From NCBI GenBank assembly GCA_041946965.1, contig JBHGBM010000082.1, positions 1 to 47,395 of the forward strand: a stretch of 47,395 bases of DNA, given 5' to 3'. This DNA comes from JBHGBM01 sp041946965. Lineage in GTDB: Bacteria; Acidobacteriota; Terriglobia; Bryobacterales; Bryobacteraceae. How positions within the stretch are numbered: the first letter of the stretch is position 1; each line of letters starts with the position of its first letter. The position numbers were made by a program, and so were the translations under genes. Of the stretch, positions 23,914 through 32,309 are shown piece after piece. A model generated the notes under the pieces. It saw only the letters and a list, made by a program, of their open reading frames with translations. It had not been told where the DNA came from and searched no databases.

Positions 23914-24399
23914 TCAGCACACATCAGGCGGCAGCATCCACTTCAGCACCGCCCGCGGAGCGCTGAAGCGGTCCAGATCGAGGCGCAGCAGGGTGGCCGT
24001 TCTCACGTCGGCGCCGAGGCCGGGCGCACCCAGCAGATATGCCGCGGCGGCGCTCAGGAACGGCTCATGGCCGGCGGCGAGGATGGCGGGTTCGTCGCGG
24101 CGCGCGCGGAGCTCATCCCAGAAGCCGGCCGGGTCCGCTTCGGGCAGCAGCGCTTCGGTGCGCACGATTTCGCCCGAATAGCCGAGCGCTTCGGCGGCCA
24201 TCCGCGCGGTTTCCACGGCGCGCGCCAGCGGGCTGCACAGGATCAGGGAAGGCGCGGCGCCGCCCGCACGGGCTCGCGCCAGCACCCGGCCGAGCGCCTC
24301 CCGGCCTTCCGCGGTGAGGGCGCGCTCGCGGTCCGTGCCGCCGGGGCGCCTGCTCTCGGCCGCGCCGTGCCGCAGAAGGTAGATCCGCATAGACGCCAT
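23914..24399 (-). CDS. sixA: SixA-type phosphohistidine phosphatase
   Basis: A 161-residue member of the branch-2 histidine phosphatases. The catalytic RHG is at the N-terminus (IYLLRHGAAES). The second Arg is in CSPLARAVETA and the second catalytic His in ILAAGHEPFLSAAAAYLLG. Small SixA proteins remove phosphate from His of phosphotransfer domains or PTS proteins. The phosphorelay it acts on is not shown here. The gene is convergent with aroF (14-nt gap) and divergent from the DUF4832-like gene (27 nt). ATG 24390 is an alternative start. Confidence 0.88.
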   Translation of the reverse strand: MASMRIYLLRHGAAESRRPGGTDRERALTAEGREALGRVLARARAGGAAPSLILCSPLARAVETARMAAEALGYSGEIVRTEALLPEADPAGFWDELRARRDEPAILAAGHEPFLSAAAAYLLGAPGLGADVRTATLLRLDLDRFSAPRAVLKWMLPPDVC

Positions 24400-24426
24400 T
24401 ATATGCGCGGTAGTAAGCTGGCCCTC

Positions 24427-25574
24427 ATGCGAGCGGCTCTATTCGCACTTTGCGCCGCGGCGGCGTGGGCGCAATCCACTGTCATCGTGCGGCCGAAGGA
24501 GACCGGCGGCGTGCTCCTCAACCCCGGGATAGGGTTCATGACGTTCCAGCGTTTCAACGGCGATGCGCTCAACCAGGGTCTGAAGTGGACCGAAGGTTAC
24601 CCGATCGCCTACCAGGAATACACGGGTTCGCTCGAAAACCGCGACCATCCGGCGACCACCATGGCCTACTTCCGCATCTACTGGCGCTTCGTCGAGCCCG
24701 AGCGCGGCAAGTACAACTGGGAGATGCTCGACCGCGCGCTGGCCATGGCGCGCTCGCGCAAGCAGACCCTGCTCCTGCGCATCGCACCCTACGGCACCAA
24801 CAAGGACAATGATGTGCCGGACTGGTACCGGGCGATGGTGGGCGACGAATCCGGCAAAGGGATGATACCCAAGTGGCGCACGGACCCGGAGGACCCGCGC
24901 TACGCGCGCCATTACGGCGCAATGATCCGCGCCGTGGGCGCCCGCTACGACGGCCATCCGGACCTGGAGAGCGTGGACCTGGCGATCGTCGGCGCTTGGG
25001 GCGAAGGCGCGGGAGCGGACCGGCTCTCGCGACCCGTGCGCGAGGCGCTGGTGGACGCCTATCTGGAGGGCTTCCGCGAAACGCCGCTCATCATGCTGCT
25101 GACCGACGCCGGGACCAACGGCTACGGCATCTCCAAACGCAACGTCGGCTGGCGCGTGGACTGCCTGGGCGACATGGGCGGCTTCGGCAATCCCAACTGG
25201 TCGCACATGCAGGACTACTACCCGCAGCACATCATCAACTTCGGCATGGCGGACGCGTGGAAGCGCGCGCCGGTGAGCTTCGAGGCGTGCTGGGTGATGC
25301 AGCACTGGAAGGACAAGGGCTGGGACGTGGACTACATCATCGACCAGTCGCTCGCGAAGTGTTTCTCACGGATGCCGACATCCGCGAGTGGCTGCCCGGC
25401 GACGCGGTCCACGACGGCGCGGTTTTCCTGCCGCGAAACATGCCGGAGGGCGAATACGAGATCGCGCTGGCGCTGGTGGACCCGCGCACACGGGAGCCTC
25501 GAGTCAAGCTGGCGATCGCCGGCGCGGGCGAAGACGGCTGGTATTCCATGGGCAAGGTGAAGGTGGCGCGATGA
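24427..25574 (+). pseudogene. Internally deleted DUF4832-like secreted glycosidase-related gene
   Basis: From ATG 24427 a signal peptide (LFALCAAAAWAQ) leads to a TIM-barrel-like region: LLNPGIGFMTFQRF, MAYFRIYWRFVEPERGKYNWEMLDRAL, LLLRIAPYG and SVDLAIVGAWGEGAG. At YIIDQSLA (about 25350) this frame changes to Arg/Ser-rich nonsense. The expected C-terminal beta domain continues in another frame (EVFLTDADIREWLPGDAVHDG ... PEGEYEIALALVDPRTREPRVKLAIAG) to 25574. Roughly a hundred family residues are missing at the junction. This is a deletion with frameshift. The truncated N-part would still run to 25560. Confidence 0.65.
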
Positions 25575-25681
25575 GACTGGCGGCCGGTTTGATATTGGCG
25601 GCCTGCGCGGCGCGCGCGATCGCGCCGTAAGCTGGAACTTCCCTCCGCACCCCGGTGTCTATGCCGGTGGAGGTGGGGGCC

Positions 25682-26464
25682 ATGTTCGAGCAAGTGATGG
25701 CCGCGGGGTTGGAACACGACCGGCGCGCCTGGACCGCGCTGGCGGGGATGGGTTGCCAGTTATCCCTGGTGGCGGCGGCCGTGATCGCGCCGCTGGTCTC
25801 GCCGCAGGTCCTGCCCAGGACCCAATTTCTGGAAAAGATCGTGGCGCCGCGTCCGCCCGCCGGGAGGCAGCCCACCGCGGTGCGGGTGGTGGACGTGCAA
25901 CGCGCGCCGCGTCCCACGCAGATCGTTCGAGGGCAACTGATTGCGCCCCGTCCGGAGGCCATTCCGGCCAGGCCCGTGCTGATCGACGAACCGCCGCCGG
26001 TTGGCGTGGATACGGGGGCCGGCCTCGGACTCGGGGGCGGCGTGCCCGGCGGCGTCGAGAACGGCGTTCCCGGCGGGCTTGCCGGCTTGATCGCGGGCCA
26101 GGCGGCCGTGCCGCCCGCGCTGCCGGCGCCGGTGGTTGCGGCGCCTCCGCCCAAACCGGCGGTGACCCAGATCCAGCGCATCCGGGTCGGAGGCCATGTG
26201 CTCGCCGCTAAGCTGATCCGGCAGGTGGTGCCGGTCTATCCCTCGCTTGCCAGGCAGGCGCGCGTCCAGGGCGACGTCGAGTTGCTGGGGGTGGTCGGGA
26301 TCGACGGCCAAATCCGCCAGTTGCAGGTGGTGAGCGGCCACCCGCTGCTGGTCCGGTCCGCGGTGGACGCGGTGCGGCAGTGGTTCTACCGGCCGACCTT
26401 CCTGAACGGCGAGCCGGTGGAGGTGATTGCGCCGATCACCGTGTATTTCAGGTTGAATCACTGA
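25682..26464 (+). CDS. TonB-like energy transducer
   Basis: About 260 residues. A cytoplasmic head is followed by one membrane segment (CQLSLVAAAVIAPLVS, residues about 25-40). A Pro/Gly/Val-rich periplasmic spacer follows (APRPPAGRQ, GGGVPGGVENGVPGG). The TonB C-terminal domain covers about 185-260 (VVPVYPSLARQARVQGDVELLGVVGIDG ... AVDAVRQWFYRPTFLNGEPVEV). Such proteins pass proton-motive energy to outer-membrane receptors; three large receptors lie about 10-20 kb downstream. ATG 25682 has GGAGG 8 nt upstream and is preferred to 25655. ExbB/ExbD genes are not nearby. Confidence 0.85.
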   Translation: MFEQVMAAGLEHDRRAWTALAGMGCQLSLVAAAVIAPLVSPQVLPRTQFLEKIVAPRPPAGRQPTAVRVVDVQRAPRPTQIVRGQLIAPRPEAIPARPVLIDEPPPVGVDTGAGLGLGGGVPGGVENGVPGGLAGLIAGQAAVPPALPAPVVAAPPPKPAVTQIQRIRVGGHVLAAKLIRQVVPVYPSLARQARVQGDVELLGVVGIDGQIRQLQVVSGHPLLVRSAVDAVRQWFYRPTFLNGEPVEVIAPITVYFRLNH

Positions 26465-26492
26465 CTCCGGCGCGTGCGATAATGCTCCCACG

Positions 26493-27689
26493 ATGAGCAC
26501 GAGCCGCCGCGAATTCTTTTTGGCCGGCGCGGGCGCGCTGGCCGCTTCCAAACCGAAATCCGTGGCGGCCGTCGTCACGGTATACCGTAAACGGTCGCAC
26601 GCGGACGTGATCTGCGGGCGCATTCTCGAAGGCTACTCACCGAACAACGTGCGGGTCGAGCCGCGCACCCGCATCGTTTCGATGTACGTGGACCAGACGC
26701 CGGCCGAAGACATGAGCCGCGCGCTGGCGGCGCGGCACGGCTTCCGCATCTATCCGAGCATCCGCGAAGCGCTCACCTTGGGCGGCCCGAAGCTGGCCGT
26801 GGATGCGGTGCTGTTCGTGGGCGAGCACGGCGATTACCCGTGGAACAGCCGCGGGCAGCACCTCTACCCGCGCTACGAGATGTTCGAACAGATCGCCAGT
26901 GTGATCCGCGCCTCCGGACGCGCCGTGCCGGTGTATTTCGACAAGCACTTCTCCTACTCCTGGGAGAAGGCGAAGCGCATCTACGACTGGTCGCGCGAAT
27001 TGAAGCTGCCGCTCATGGCGGGCTCTTCCATACCGGTGACGGTGCGCACGCCGCGCGTGGAGTTTCCGCTCGAGGCGCCCGTGGAGCACGCCGTCTCGGT
27101 GGGCTACGGCAACACCGACGCGTACGGGTTCCACACCCTCGAAACCCTGCAATGCATGATCGAGCGGCGCAAGGGCGCAGAAAAAGGGATCCGCGCGGTG
27201 CAGATGATCGAAGGCCCGGCGGTGTGGAAGTGGCGCGACGGCGAGGGACGCTGGAGCGCGCCGCTGCTGGAGGCCGCCTGCGCCACCACGCCACAGACCA
27301 AGGCGGGCGCTCCGGAGCAAAACACGAAGGAGCCCGTGCTGTTCGTGCTGGAGTACCGCGACGGCTTCCGCGCCGCTTCGTACCTGCTCAACGGCCACAC
27401 GCAGGGGTTCCTCTTCGCCGCGAAGATGACGGATAAGACCGCGCCGGCAGCGTGCTGCTTCGGCTTCACCGGGCAGGGGAGGGACCTGCCGCATTTCGAC
27501 GGGCTGGCGCACTGCATCGAAGAACTGTTCGTGACGGGCAAACCGCTGTACCCGGTGGAGCGCACACTGCTCACCACCGGCGCGCTGGCGTTCCTGTTCG
27601 AATCGCGCGAGCGCGGCGCGCGCGTCGAGACGCCCGAGCTGGCCATCGCCTACCGCGCGCCGCGGCGGGCGTACTTTCAGGAATCGTAG
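26493..27689 (+). CDS. Tat-exported protein of unknown function upstream of mlrC
   Basis: A 398-residue protein with a twin-arginine signal (SRREFFLAGAGALAAS). The body has a Rossmann-like start (SVAAVVTVYRKRSHADVICGRILEG) and motifs such as VDAVLFVGEHGDYPWNSRGQHLYPRYEMFEQ, VPVYFDKHFSYSWEKA and GYGNTDAYGFHTLETLQCMIERR. The pattern recalls uncharacterised exported proteins of Acidobacteriota and Planctomycetes; no enzyme family was recognised with confidence. Its TAG stop directly abuts the ATG of the M81 peptidase gene, so the two are co-expressed and probably share a substrate. Confidence 0.75.
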   Translation: MSTSRREFFLAGAGALAASKPKSVAAVVTVYRKRSHADVICGRILEGYSPNNVRVEPRTRIVSMYVDQTPAEDMSRALAARHGFRIYPSIREALTLGGPKLAVDAVLFVGEHGDYPWNSRGQHLYPRYEMFEQIASVIRASGRAVPVYFDKHFSYSWEKAKRIYDWSRELKLPLMAGSSIPVTVRTPRVEFPLEAPVEHAVSVGYGNTDAYGFHTLETLQCMIERRKGAEKGIRAVQMIEGPAVWKWRDGEGRWSAPLLEAACATTPQTKAGAPEQNTKEPVLFVLEYRDGFRAASYLLNGHTQGFLFAAKMTDKTAPAACCFGFTGQGRDLPHFDGLAHCIEELFVTGKPLYPVERTLLTTGALAFLFESRERGARVETPELAIAYRAPRRAYFQES

Positions 27690-29168
27690 ATGCTGGCGGC
27701 TCTGCTTATGCCTGTGATTGCGGTGGCGGGGATCAGTCACGAATCGGAGTCTTTCAGCCCCGCGGTGACCACCCTGGAGGATTTCCATTGGCCGCCCCCG
27801 GACGACCGCGCCGCGTGGCTGCGCGATCACGCGGGTGAGAATACCACGCTGGCGGGCTACATCGAGGGCGCGAAGCAATTCGGCCTGGATCTCCACCCGA
27901 CCGTGGTGGTGGGCGCGACGCCGAAGGGGCCGGTGGCCGGTTCCGCCTTCGAGACCATGATGGCCGAGATGATCCGCCGGCTCAAGGCGCTGCCGCGGGT
28001 GGATGGCGTGCTGCTGGCGCTGCACGGGGCCATGGTGGTGGAGACCTACCCGCATGGCGACACGGAGTTGGTGCGGCGCGTGCGCGAGGCCGTCGGGCCG
28101 CGGACGCCCATCGTGGTGACGCACGACTTTCACGCCAACATCACGCCGGAGATCGTCGAGCTTTCGAACGCGCTGGTGACCTTCAAGGAGAACCCGCACG
28201 TGGACACGCGCGAGTGCGGCCTGCGGGCGGCGCGCATCATGGCGCTGGCGGCGAGCGGCAAGGCGAGACCGGTGCAGGCGGTGGTGAAGCCGCCCATGAT
28301 CTTCAACATCGTCTACCAGCACACCCGCCGCGCGCCGCTTCTGCCTATCGTGGAGGAGAGCCGCGCTGTGGAGCGCAAGCCCGGCGTGCTGGCGTGCAGT
28401 GTATCGGGCGGTTATCAGTACGCGGATGTGCCCTGGGTGGGGCCGGGTGTGGTGGTGGTGACCGACAACGACCGCGAGCTTGCCGGGCGCGAAGCCCGAC
28501 GGCTTTCCGGGATGCTGTGGGAGGCTCGCGAGGGGCTCAAGCTGGATCTGCCGGAACCCGCGCGCGCGGTCGCCATGGCGGTGGCCAATGACCGCTTCCC
28601 GGTGGCGCTCATCGACATGGGCGACAACATCGGCGGCGGCTCGGCGGGAAATACCACGTTCGTGCTGGAGGAATTACTGAAGCAGAAGGCGAACGGGTGG
28701 GTCGCCGCTCTGGCGGAGCCGCGCGGGGTGCGGGAGGCCATGCGGCTTGGCGTGGGGGCGGCGTTCGATCTCACGGTTGGCGATCCGCCCGTGCGGGTGC
28801 GCGGCGTGGTGAAATCGCTGCACCTCGGCAAGTACGTCGAAACCGAGGTGCGCCACGGGGGCGGGCGCTACTGGGATAACGGCCTCTCCGCGGTGATCGC
28901 CGCCGAAGGCTCCACGCGCGACCTGGAAAACCTGCTGCTGCTCACCTCGCTGCGCTCGAGCCCCAACAGCATCCACCAACTGGTGAGCTGCGGCATTTAT
29001 CCGGAGCGCCAGAAGATCCTGGTGGTGAAGGGCGCGATTGCGCCCCGCGCGGCGTACGAGCCCGTGGCGGCGCGCATCATCGAAGTGGACTCGCCCGGGC
29101 TGACGGCAGTGAACCCGAAACGCTTTACTTACCGGCAGGCGCGCCGGCCGCTGTTCGGGCTGGAGTAA
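27690..29168 (+). CDS. M81-family metallopeptidase (MlrC/microcystinase-like)
   Basis: A 492-residue protein of the usual M81 length. The N-terminal domain (DUF1485) has AGISHESESFSP, VDGVLLALHGAMVVE and VVTHDFHANITPE, holding candidate metal ligands Glu/His/Asp. The C-terminal domain has ALIDMGDNIGGGSAGNTTFVLEELL and LSAVIAAEG. A short hydrophobic start (LAALLMPVIAVAG) may be a weak signal peptide or the first strand. MlrC opens or degrades linearised microcystin. Here the family name only implies hydrolysis of an unusual amide or peptide. The start codon follows the upstream stop without a gap. It converges with the PfpI gene; stop codons are adjacent. Confidence 0.9.
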   Translation: MLAALLMPVIAVAGISHESESFSPAVTTLEDFHWPPPDDRAAWLRDHAGENTTLAGYIEGAKQFGLDLHPTVVVGATPKGPVAGSAFETMMAEMIRRLKALPRVDGVLLALHGAMVVETYPHGDTELVRRVREAVGPRTPIVVTHDFHANITPEIVELSNALVTFKENPHVDTRECGLRAARIMALAASGKARPVQAVVKPPMIFNIVYQHTRRAPLLPIVEESRAVERKPGVLACSVSGGYQYADVPWVGPGVVVVTDNDRELAGREARRLSGMLWEAREGLKLDLPEPARAVAMAVANDRFPVALIDMGDNIGGGSAGNTTFVLEELLKQKANGWVAALAEPRGVREAMRLGVGAAFDLTVGDPPVRVRGVVKSLHLGKYVETEVRHGGGRYWDNGLSAVIAAEGSTRDLENLLLLTSLRSSPNSIHQLVSCGIYPERQKILVVKGAIAPRAAYEPVAARIIEVDSPGLTAVNPKRFTYRQARRPLFGLE

Positions 29169-29687
29169 TTACTTCAGCGCGGCAATCGCGGCGCGGCAGA
29201 AGGCCGGCAGGTCTTCCGGCTTGCGCGAGGTGATCAGCTTGCCGTCCACCAGCACCTCGGCGTCGCACCATTCGGCTCCGGCGTTGACCACGTCGTCCTT
29301 GATGGCGAAGAAGCTGGTGGCCTTGCGGCCGCGCAGCACGCCGGCGGAGCAGAGCAGCCACGGGCCGTGGCAGATGGCCGCGACCATCTTGCCCTGGGCG
29401 TGGATGTCGCGCACCAACTGTACGGCTTCGGGGTGGCGGCGCATGTGGTCGGGCGCGTAGCCTCCGGGCACCACCACGCCGTCGAAATCGGCGGCCCGCG
29501 CCTCACTGAAGGCGATATCGGCCTTGACCGGGTAGCCGAGCTTGCTGCCGTAGGTCTCGCCAGCTTTAGGCCCCACCGTGACCACCTCGGCGCCGGCTTC
29601 CTGAAAGCGGAAGAGCGGGTACCAGACTTCCATTTCCTGGTACATGATGTCCACCAGGATCGCCACGCGTTTCCCTTTGAGCTCCAT
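29169..29687 (-). CDS. DJ-1/PfpI-family protein
   Basis: A 172-residue single-domain protein. The nucleophile elbow is AAICHGPWLLCSAG (Cys about 106 followed by His). The acid that completes the PfpI site is in the N-terminal strand region (MYQEMEVWYPLFRF), and PGGYAPDHMRRHP supplies the oxyanion region. Family members act as glyoxalase/deglycase-type or protease-like stress proteins. The exact activity is not shown by the sequence. It is probably cytoplasmic, with no signal peptide. It is transcribed in the same direction as, and just after, the beta-lactamase-like gene (4-nt gap). Confidence 0.9.
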   Translation of the reverse strand: MELKGKRVAILVDIMYQEMEVWYPLFRFQEAGAEVVTVGPKAGETYGSKLGYPVKADIAFSEARAADFDGVVVPGGYAPDHMRRHPEAVQLVRDIHAQGKMVAAICHGPWLLCSAGVLRGRKATSFFAIKDDVVNAGAEWCDAEVLVDGKLITSRKPEDLPAFCRAAIAALK

Positions 29688-29691
29688 AGCC

Positions 29692-30561
29692 CTATCTTAT
29701 CCTGTGCCCGTAGGGGTTCGAGGCGGAAAGCTTTTCGAACATGCGGTAGACCGTGCGGGTGACCTCGGGCACCGGGGTGCGGCGGTCGTCGATGAAGGCG
29801 GACATGACGCTGAGCACGAATGGCCGCCCGGGCAGGAACACGATGCCCGTCTCGCCCCGTGCGCCGGGGATCTGGCCGGTCTTGCAGGCGACATCCGTAT
29901 CGAGCGGCAGGCCCTCGCGGATGCCGCCGGAGACGCGCCGCATGATGGCCAGCATTTCACGCGAGGCCGCGGCGTCCACGATGCGGGCGCGGTAGACGTG
30001 CTCGACCAGACGGGCCATCTCGTTCGGCGTGGAGAGGTTCTCGCGCCCTTCGGCGGCGGCGCGCGCGTCCATCATCTTGCGCTGGAGGCGCGTGTGCAGG
30101 AATCCGCTTTCGGCGAGCATGCGGTTGATCTCGTCCATGCCGGCCAGGCTGATGCACTTGTTGGTGGCGGTGTTGTCGCTGTCCACGATCATCAGGGTGG
30201 CCAGTTCGCGCAGCGTCATGGTGACGGGGCCGCTCTTCAGCCGGTGCTGAAGTCGGCCGCTGCCGCCCACGGCTTCGGAAGGCTCGACCGTGACCGGGTC
30301 ATCCAGGCGCAACCCGCCGCGGTAGAGGGCGGCGAGGATGGGGATCTTGATCACGCTGGCTTGCGGGAACACGGTGTCGCCGTTGAGGGACATGACGCGG
30401 CCGGATTCCAGGTCGATGACGGCCACGCCCAGCACGCCATCGAAACCGGCGTCGTAACGTTCCAGTTCGGCGAGCGTTTTGACTTCGAGCAGTCCGGCGG
30501 CGGTGCGCTGGGCGGGCGCGCAGGCGGCAAAAAGCAGCAGGGCGCAGATGGGGCGAAGCAT
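29692..30561 (-). CDS. Class-A beta-lactamase-like serine hydrolase
   Basis: A 289-residue protein with a signal peptide (LLLFAACAPAQ). The acylation motif SxxK is ASVIK, the SDN motif is DSDNTATN and the third motif is KTGQIPGARGETG, as in the Beta-lactamase2 family. The omega-loop, TRLQRKMMDARAAAEGREN, does not show the E166xxLN pattern; Met occupies the place of Glu166 by my alignment. It may therefore be a penicillin-binding or slow hydrolase rather than an efficient lactamase. ATG 30561 begins the signal peptide; the longer frame to 31275 is antisense to the MFS gene. Only 18 nt separate it from the divergent MFS start. Confidence 0.88.
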   Translation of the reverse strand: MLRPICALLLFAACAPAQRTAAGLLEVKTLAELERYDAGFDGVLGVAVIDLESGRVMSLNGDTVFPQASVIKIPILAALYRGGLRLDDPVTVEPSEAVGGSGRLQHRLKSGPVTMTLRELATLMIVDSDNTATNKCISLAGMDEINRMLAESGFLHTRLQRKMMDARAAAEGRENLSTPNEMARLVEHVYRARIVDAAASREMLAIMRRVSGGIREGLPLDTDVACKTGQIPGARGETGIVFLPGRPFVLSVMSAFIDDRRTPVPEVTRTVYRMFEKLSASNPYGHRIR

Positions 30562-30579
30562 AATGGAAAGATACCAGAG

Positions 30580-31815
30580 ATGACCGCTCCGAAACGCGCG
30601 CTGGCGGTGCTGTTTGCCGTCAACTGCTTGAACATCTACGACCGGCAGGCCCTGGCCGCGCTGGTGGAACCGCTGCGCCGCGAGTTCGGCCTTTCCGATA
30701 CGCAGGTGGGCGCGCTGAGCACGGGGTTTATCGTGGTCTACGCGCTGGGCGGGCTCCCGATGGGACGGCTGGCGGACCGGGGAAGCCGCAAGCGGCTGCT
30801 GGCGGCCGGGCTGGCGGTGTGGACGTCGTTGACGGCGGCGGGCGGGATGGCCGCCGGCTACGCGGCGCTGCTGGCCTCGCGGCTGGGCGTCGCGGTGGGA
30901 GAGGCGGCTTGCGCGCCTGCGGCCACGAGCTGGATTGGAGACGCGTTCCCCGCTTCGCAACGGGCGCGGGCGATGGGGATCTTCATGCTCGGAGTGCCGC
31001 TGGGAGTGGCGCTGAGCCTGGCGGCCAGCGGCGCGATCGCGGGAGCGTTCGGCTGGCGCGCGGCGCTGTTCGCGGCCGCCCTGCCCGCGCTGGTGCTGTT
31101 GCCCCTGCTGCTGAGGTTGCGGGAGCCGCCGCGCGCCGCGGCCAAGCCCGAGGGCTCCGCGCGCGGATTGCTGCGCCTTCCGGTGTTCCGGTGGATCGTG
31201 GTTTCGGGCGCGCTGGTGAACTTCAATCTGTACGTGATCTCGACCTTCCTTCCGGCCTACCTGACGCGCTTCCACGGGATGTCAGTGGCGCGCGCGGGCA
31301 TCTGGGCGGGCGCGGGAAGCGGGATTGCCGGAGCCATCGCGGCGCTCGGCGGGGGTGCGTGGGGCGACCGCGCGGGCGCCGCGCACGGGCGGCTGCGGGC
31401 GGCCGCGTTCGCCGCGGCAGCCGCCGCGCCGGCCGCGCTTGCCGCCATCGCGCTGCCGGCCGGGGAGGCGCCCGCGAGCCTGACCTTCATGATGATCGCT
31501 TACGGCCTGCTGAACGCCTATTACGCGCTGGTCTACGCCGCGATTCAGGACCTGGTGGAACCGCGCCTGCGAGGGACCGCCATGGCGGTATACCTGATGG
31601 CCATGTATCTGTGCGGGGCGGCCTTCGGGCCGTTGCTCACCGGCGGGCTAAGCGATCTGCTGGCCGGCCGCGCGGCGGCGCTCGGGCCGGAGGCCGCCCG
31701 CGCGGCGGGTCTCCGCCAGGCGATGCTGGTGCTCCCGGTGCTGGCGGCGGCGCTGGCGCTGGTGCTGGCGGCGGCTAGCCGTAAATGTCGCCCGCGGCTT
31801 CGGGCTGATAGATGA
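30580..31815 (+). CDS. Major facilitator superfamily transporter (Spinster-like)
   Basis: A 411-residue inner-membrane carrier with 12 predicted helices. The start FAVNCLNIYDRQALAALVEPLRREFGLSD and the helix 2-3 loop motif GRLADRGSRKRLL are those of Spinster-type MFS members. The second half carries a matching loop (AWGDRAGAAHGRLR). The substrate cannot be told from the sequence. ATG 30580 gives the usual N-terminus, with GGAAAG about 9 nt upstream. The 3' end overlaps the convergent Rnk-like gene by 41 nt. The divergent beta-lactamase-like gene starts 18 nt away, so promoters must lie within the coding regions. Confidence 0.9.
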   Translation: MTAPKRALAVLFAVNCLNIYDRQALAALVEPLRREFGLSDTQVGALSTGFIVVYALGGLPMGRLADRGSRKRLLAAGLAVWTSLTAAGGMAAGYAALLASRLGVAVGEAACAPAATSWIGDAFPASQRARAMGIFMLGVPLGVALSLAASGAIAGAFGWRAALFAAALPALVLLPLLLRLREPPRAAAKPEGSARGLLRLPVFRWIVVSGALVNFNLYVISTFLPAYLTRFHGMSVARAGIWAGAGSGIAGAIAALGGGAWGDRAGAAHGRLRAAAFAAAAAAPAALAAIALPAGEAPASLTFMMIAYGLLNAYYALVYAAIQDLVEPRLRGTAMAVYLMAMYLCGAAFGPLLTGGLSDLLAGRAAALGPEAARAAGLRQAMLVLPVLAAALALVLAAASRKCRPRLRADR

Positions 31816-32176
31816 TCTCGTCGATGCGGCGGCACTCCTCGCCGGCCGAACTGTGGTAGCAGACCACGTCCCCGACCCTGCTGCCCAGCAAGGCGGTGCC
31901 CAGCGCCCCCAACACGGAGACGCGGTTCTTGCGCGCGTCGGCGCTGCTCGGAAACACCAGCGTGTACACCGCGGTCACCCCCGTGCGGATATCCGTGACC
32001 CGCACCTGCGAATTCATGGTGACCACGTTGTGCGGCATCTGCTCCGGTTCCAGCACCTCCGCCTCGGCGATCTTCTCCTCAAGCGCCGCCAGATGCTGCG
32101 CCTCCACCTGCGACCGCACGAAGCGGTGAAGGACGCTCAGGCGGTCCGCATCGGCCTCGCTCACGCAAATCGGCAT
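31775..32176 (-). CDS. Rnk/GreA-C-terminal-domain protein (RNA polymerase-binding type)
   Basis: About 133 residues. The N-terminal coiled region (DADRLSVLHRFVRSQVEAQHLAALEEKI) and a GreA/GreB C-terminal FKBP-like domain (QVRVTDIRTGVTAVYTLVFPSSADARKNRVSVLGALGTALLGSRVGD) match regulators of nucleoside diphosphate kinase (Rnk). Rnk binds RNA polymerase near the secondary channel but lacks the long cleavage coiled coil, as here. ATG 32176 has GGAG 6 nt upstream and is preferred; the frame also allows 32188 and 32191. The stop lies within the end of the convergent MFS gene. Confidence 0.85.
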   Translation of the reverse strand: MPICVSEADADRLSVLHRFVRSQVEAQHLAALEEKIAEAEVLEPEQMPHNVVTMNSQVRVTDIRTGVTAVYTLVFPSSADARKNRVSVLGALGTALLGSRVGDVVCYHSSAGEECRRIDEIIYQPEAAGDIYG

Positions 32177-32309
32177 TCCACGCTCCATCATGATGGTGTC
32201 CCACGGCGCCGCAGCGTCTCACCCTGACACTCCGGAACCCGACGGCAACAGAAGATTAACTACTCTTAATGTAGTCCCCCATACCCGCAAATGCAACTAG
32301 AATCGGTAC

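Noticed and set aside
30562..31275. Long N-terminal extension of the beta-lactamase-like gene
   Set aside because: It is antisense to the MFS gene and Arg/Gln-rich; a signal peptide begins at 30561.
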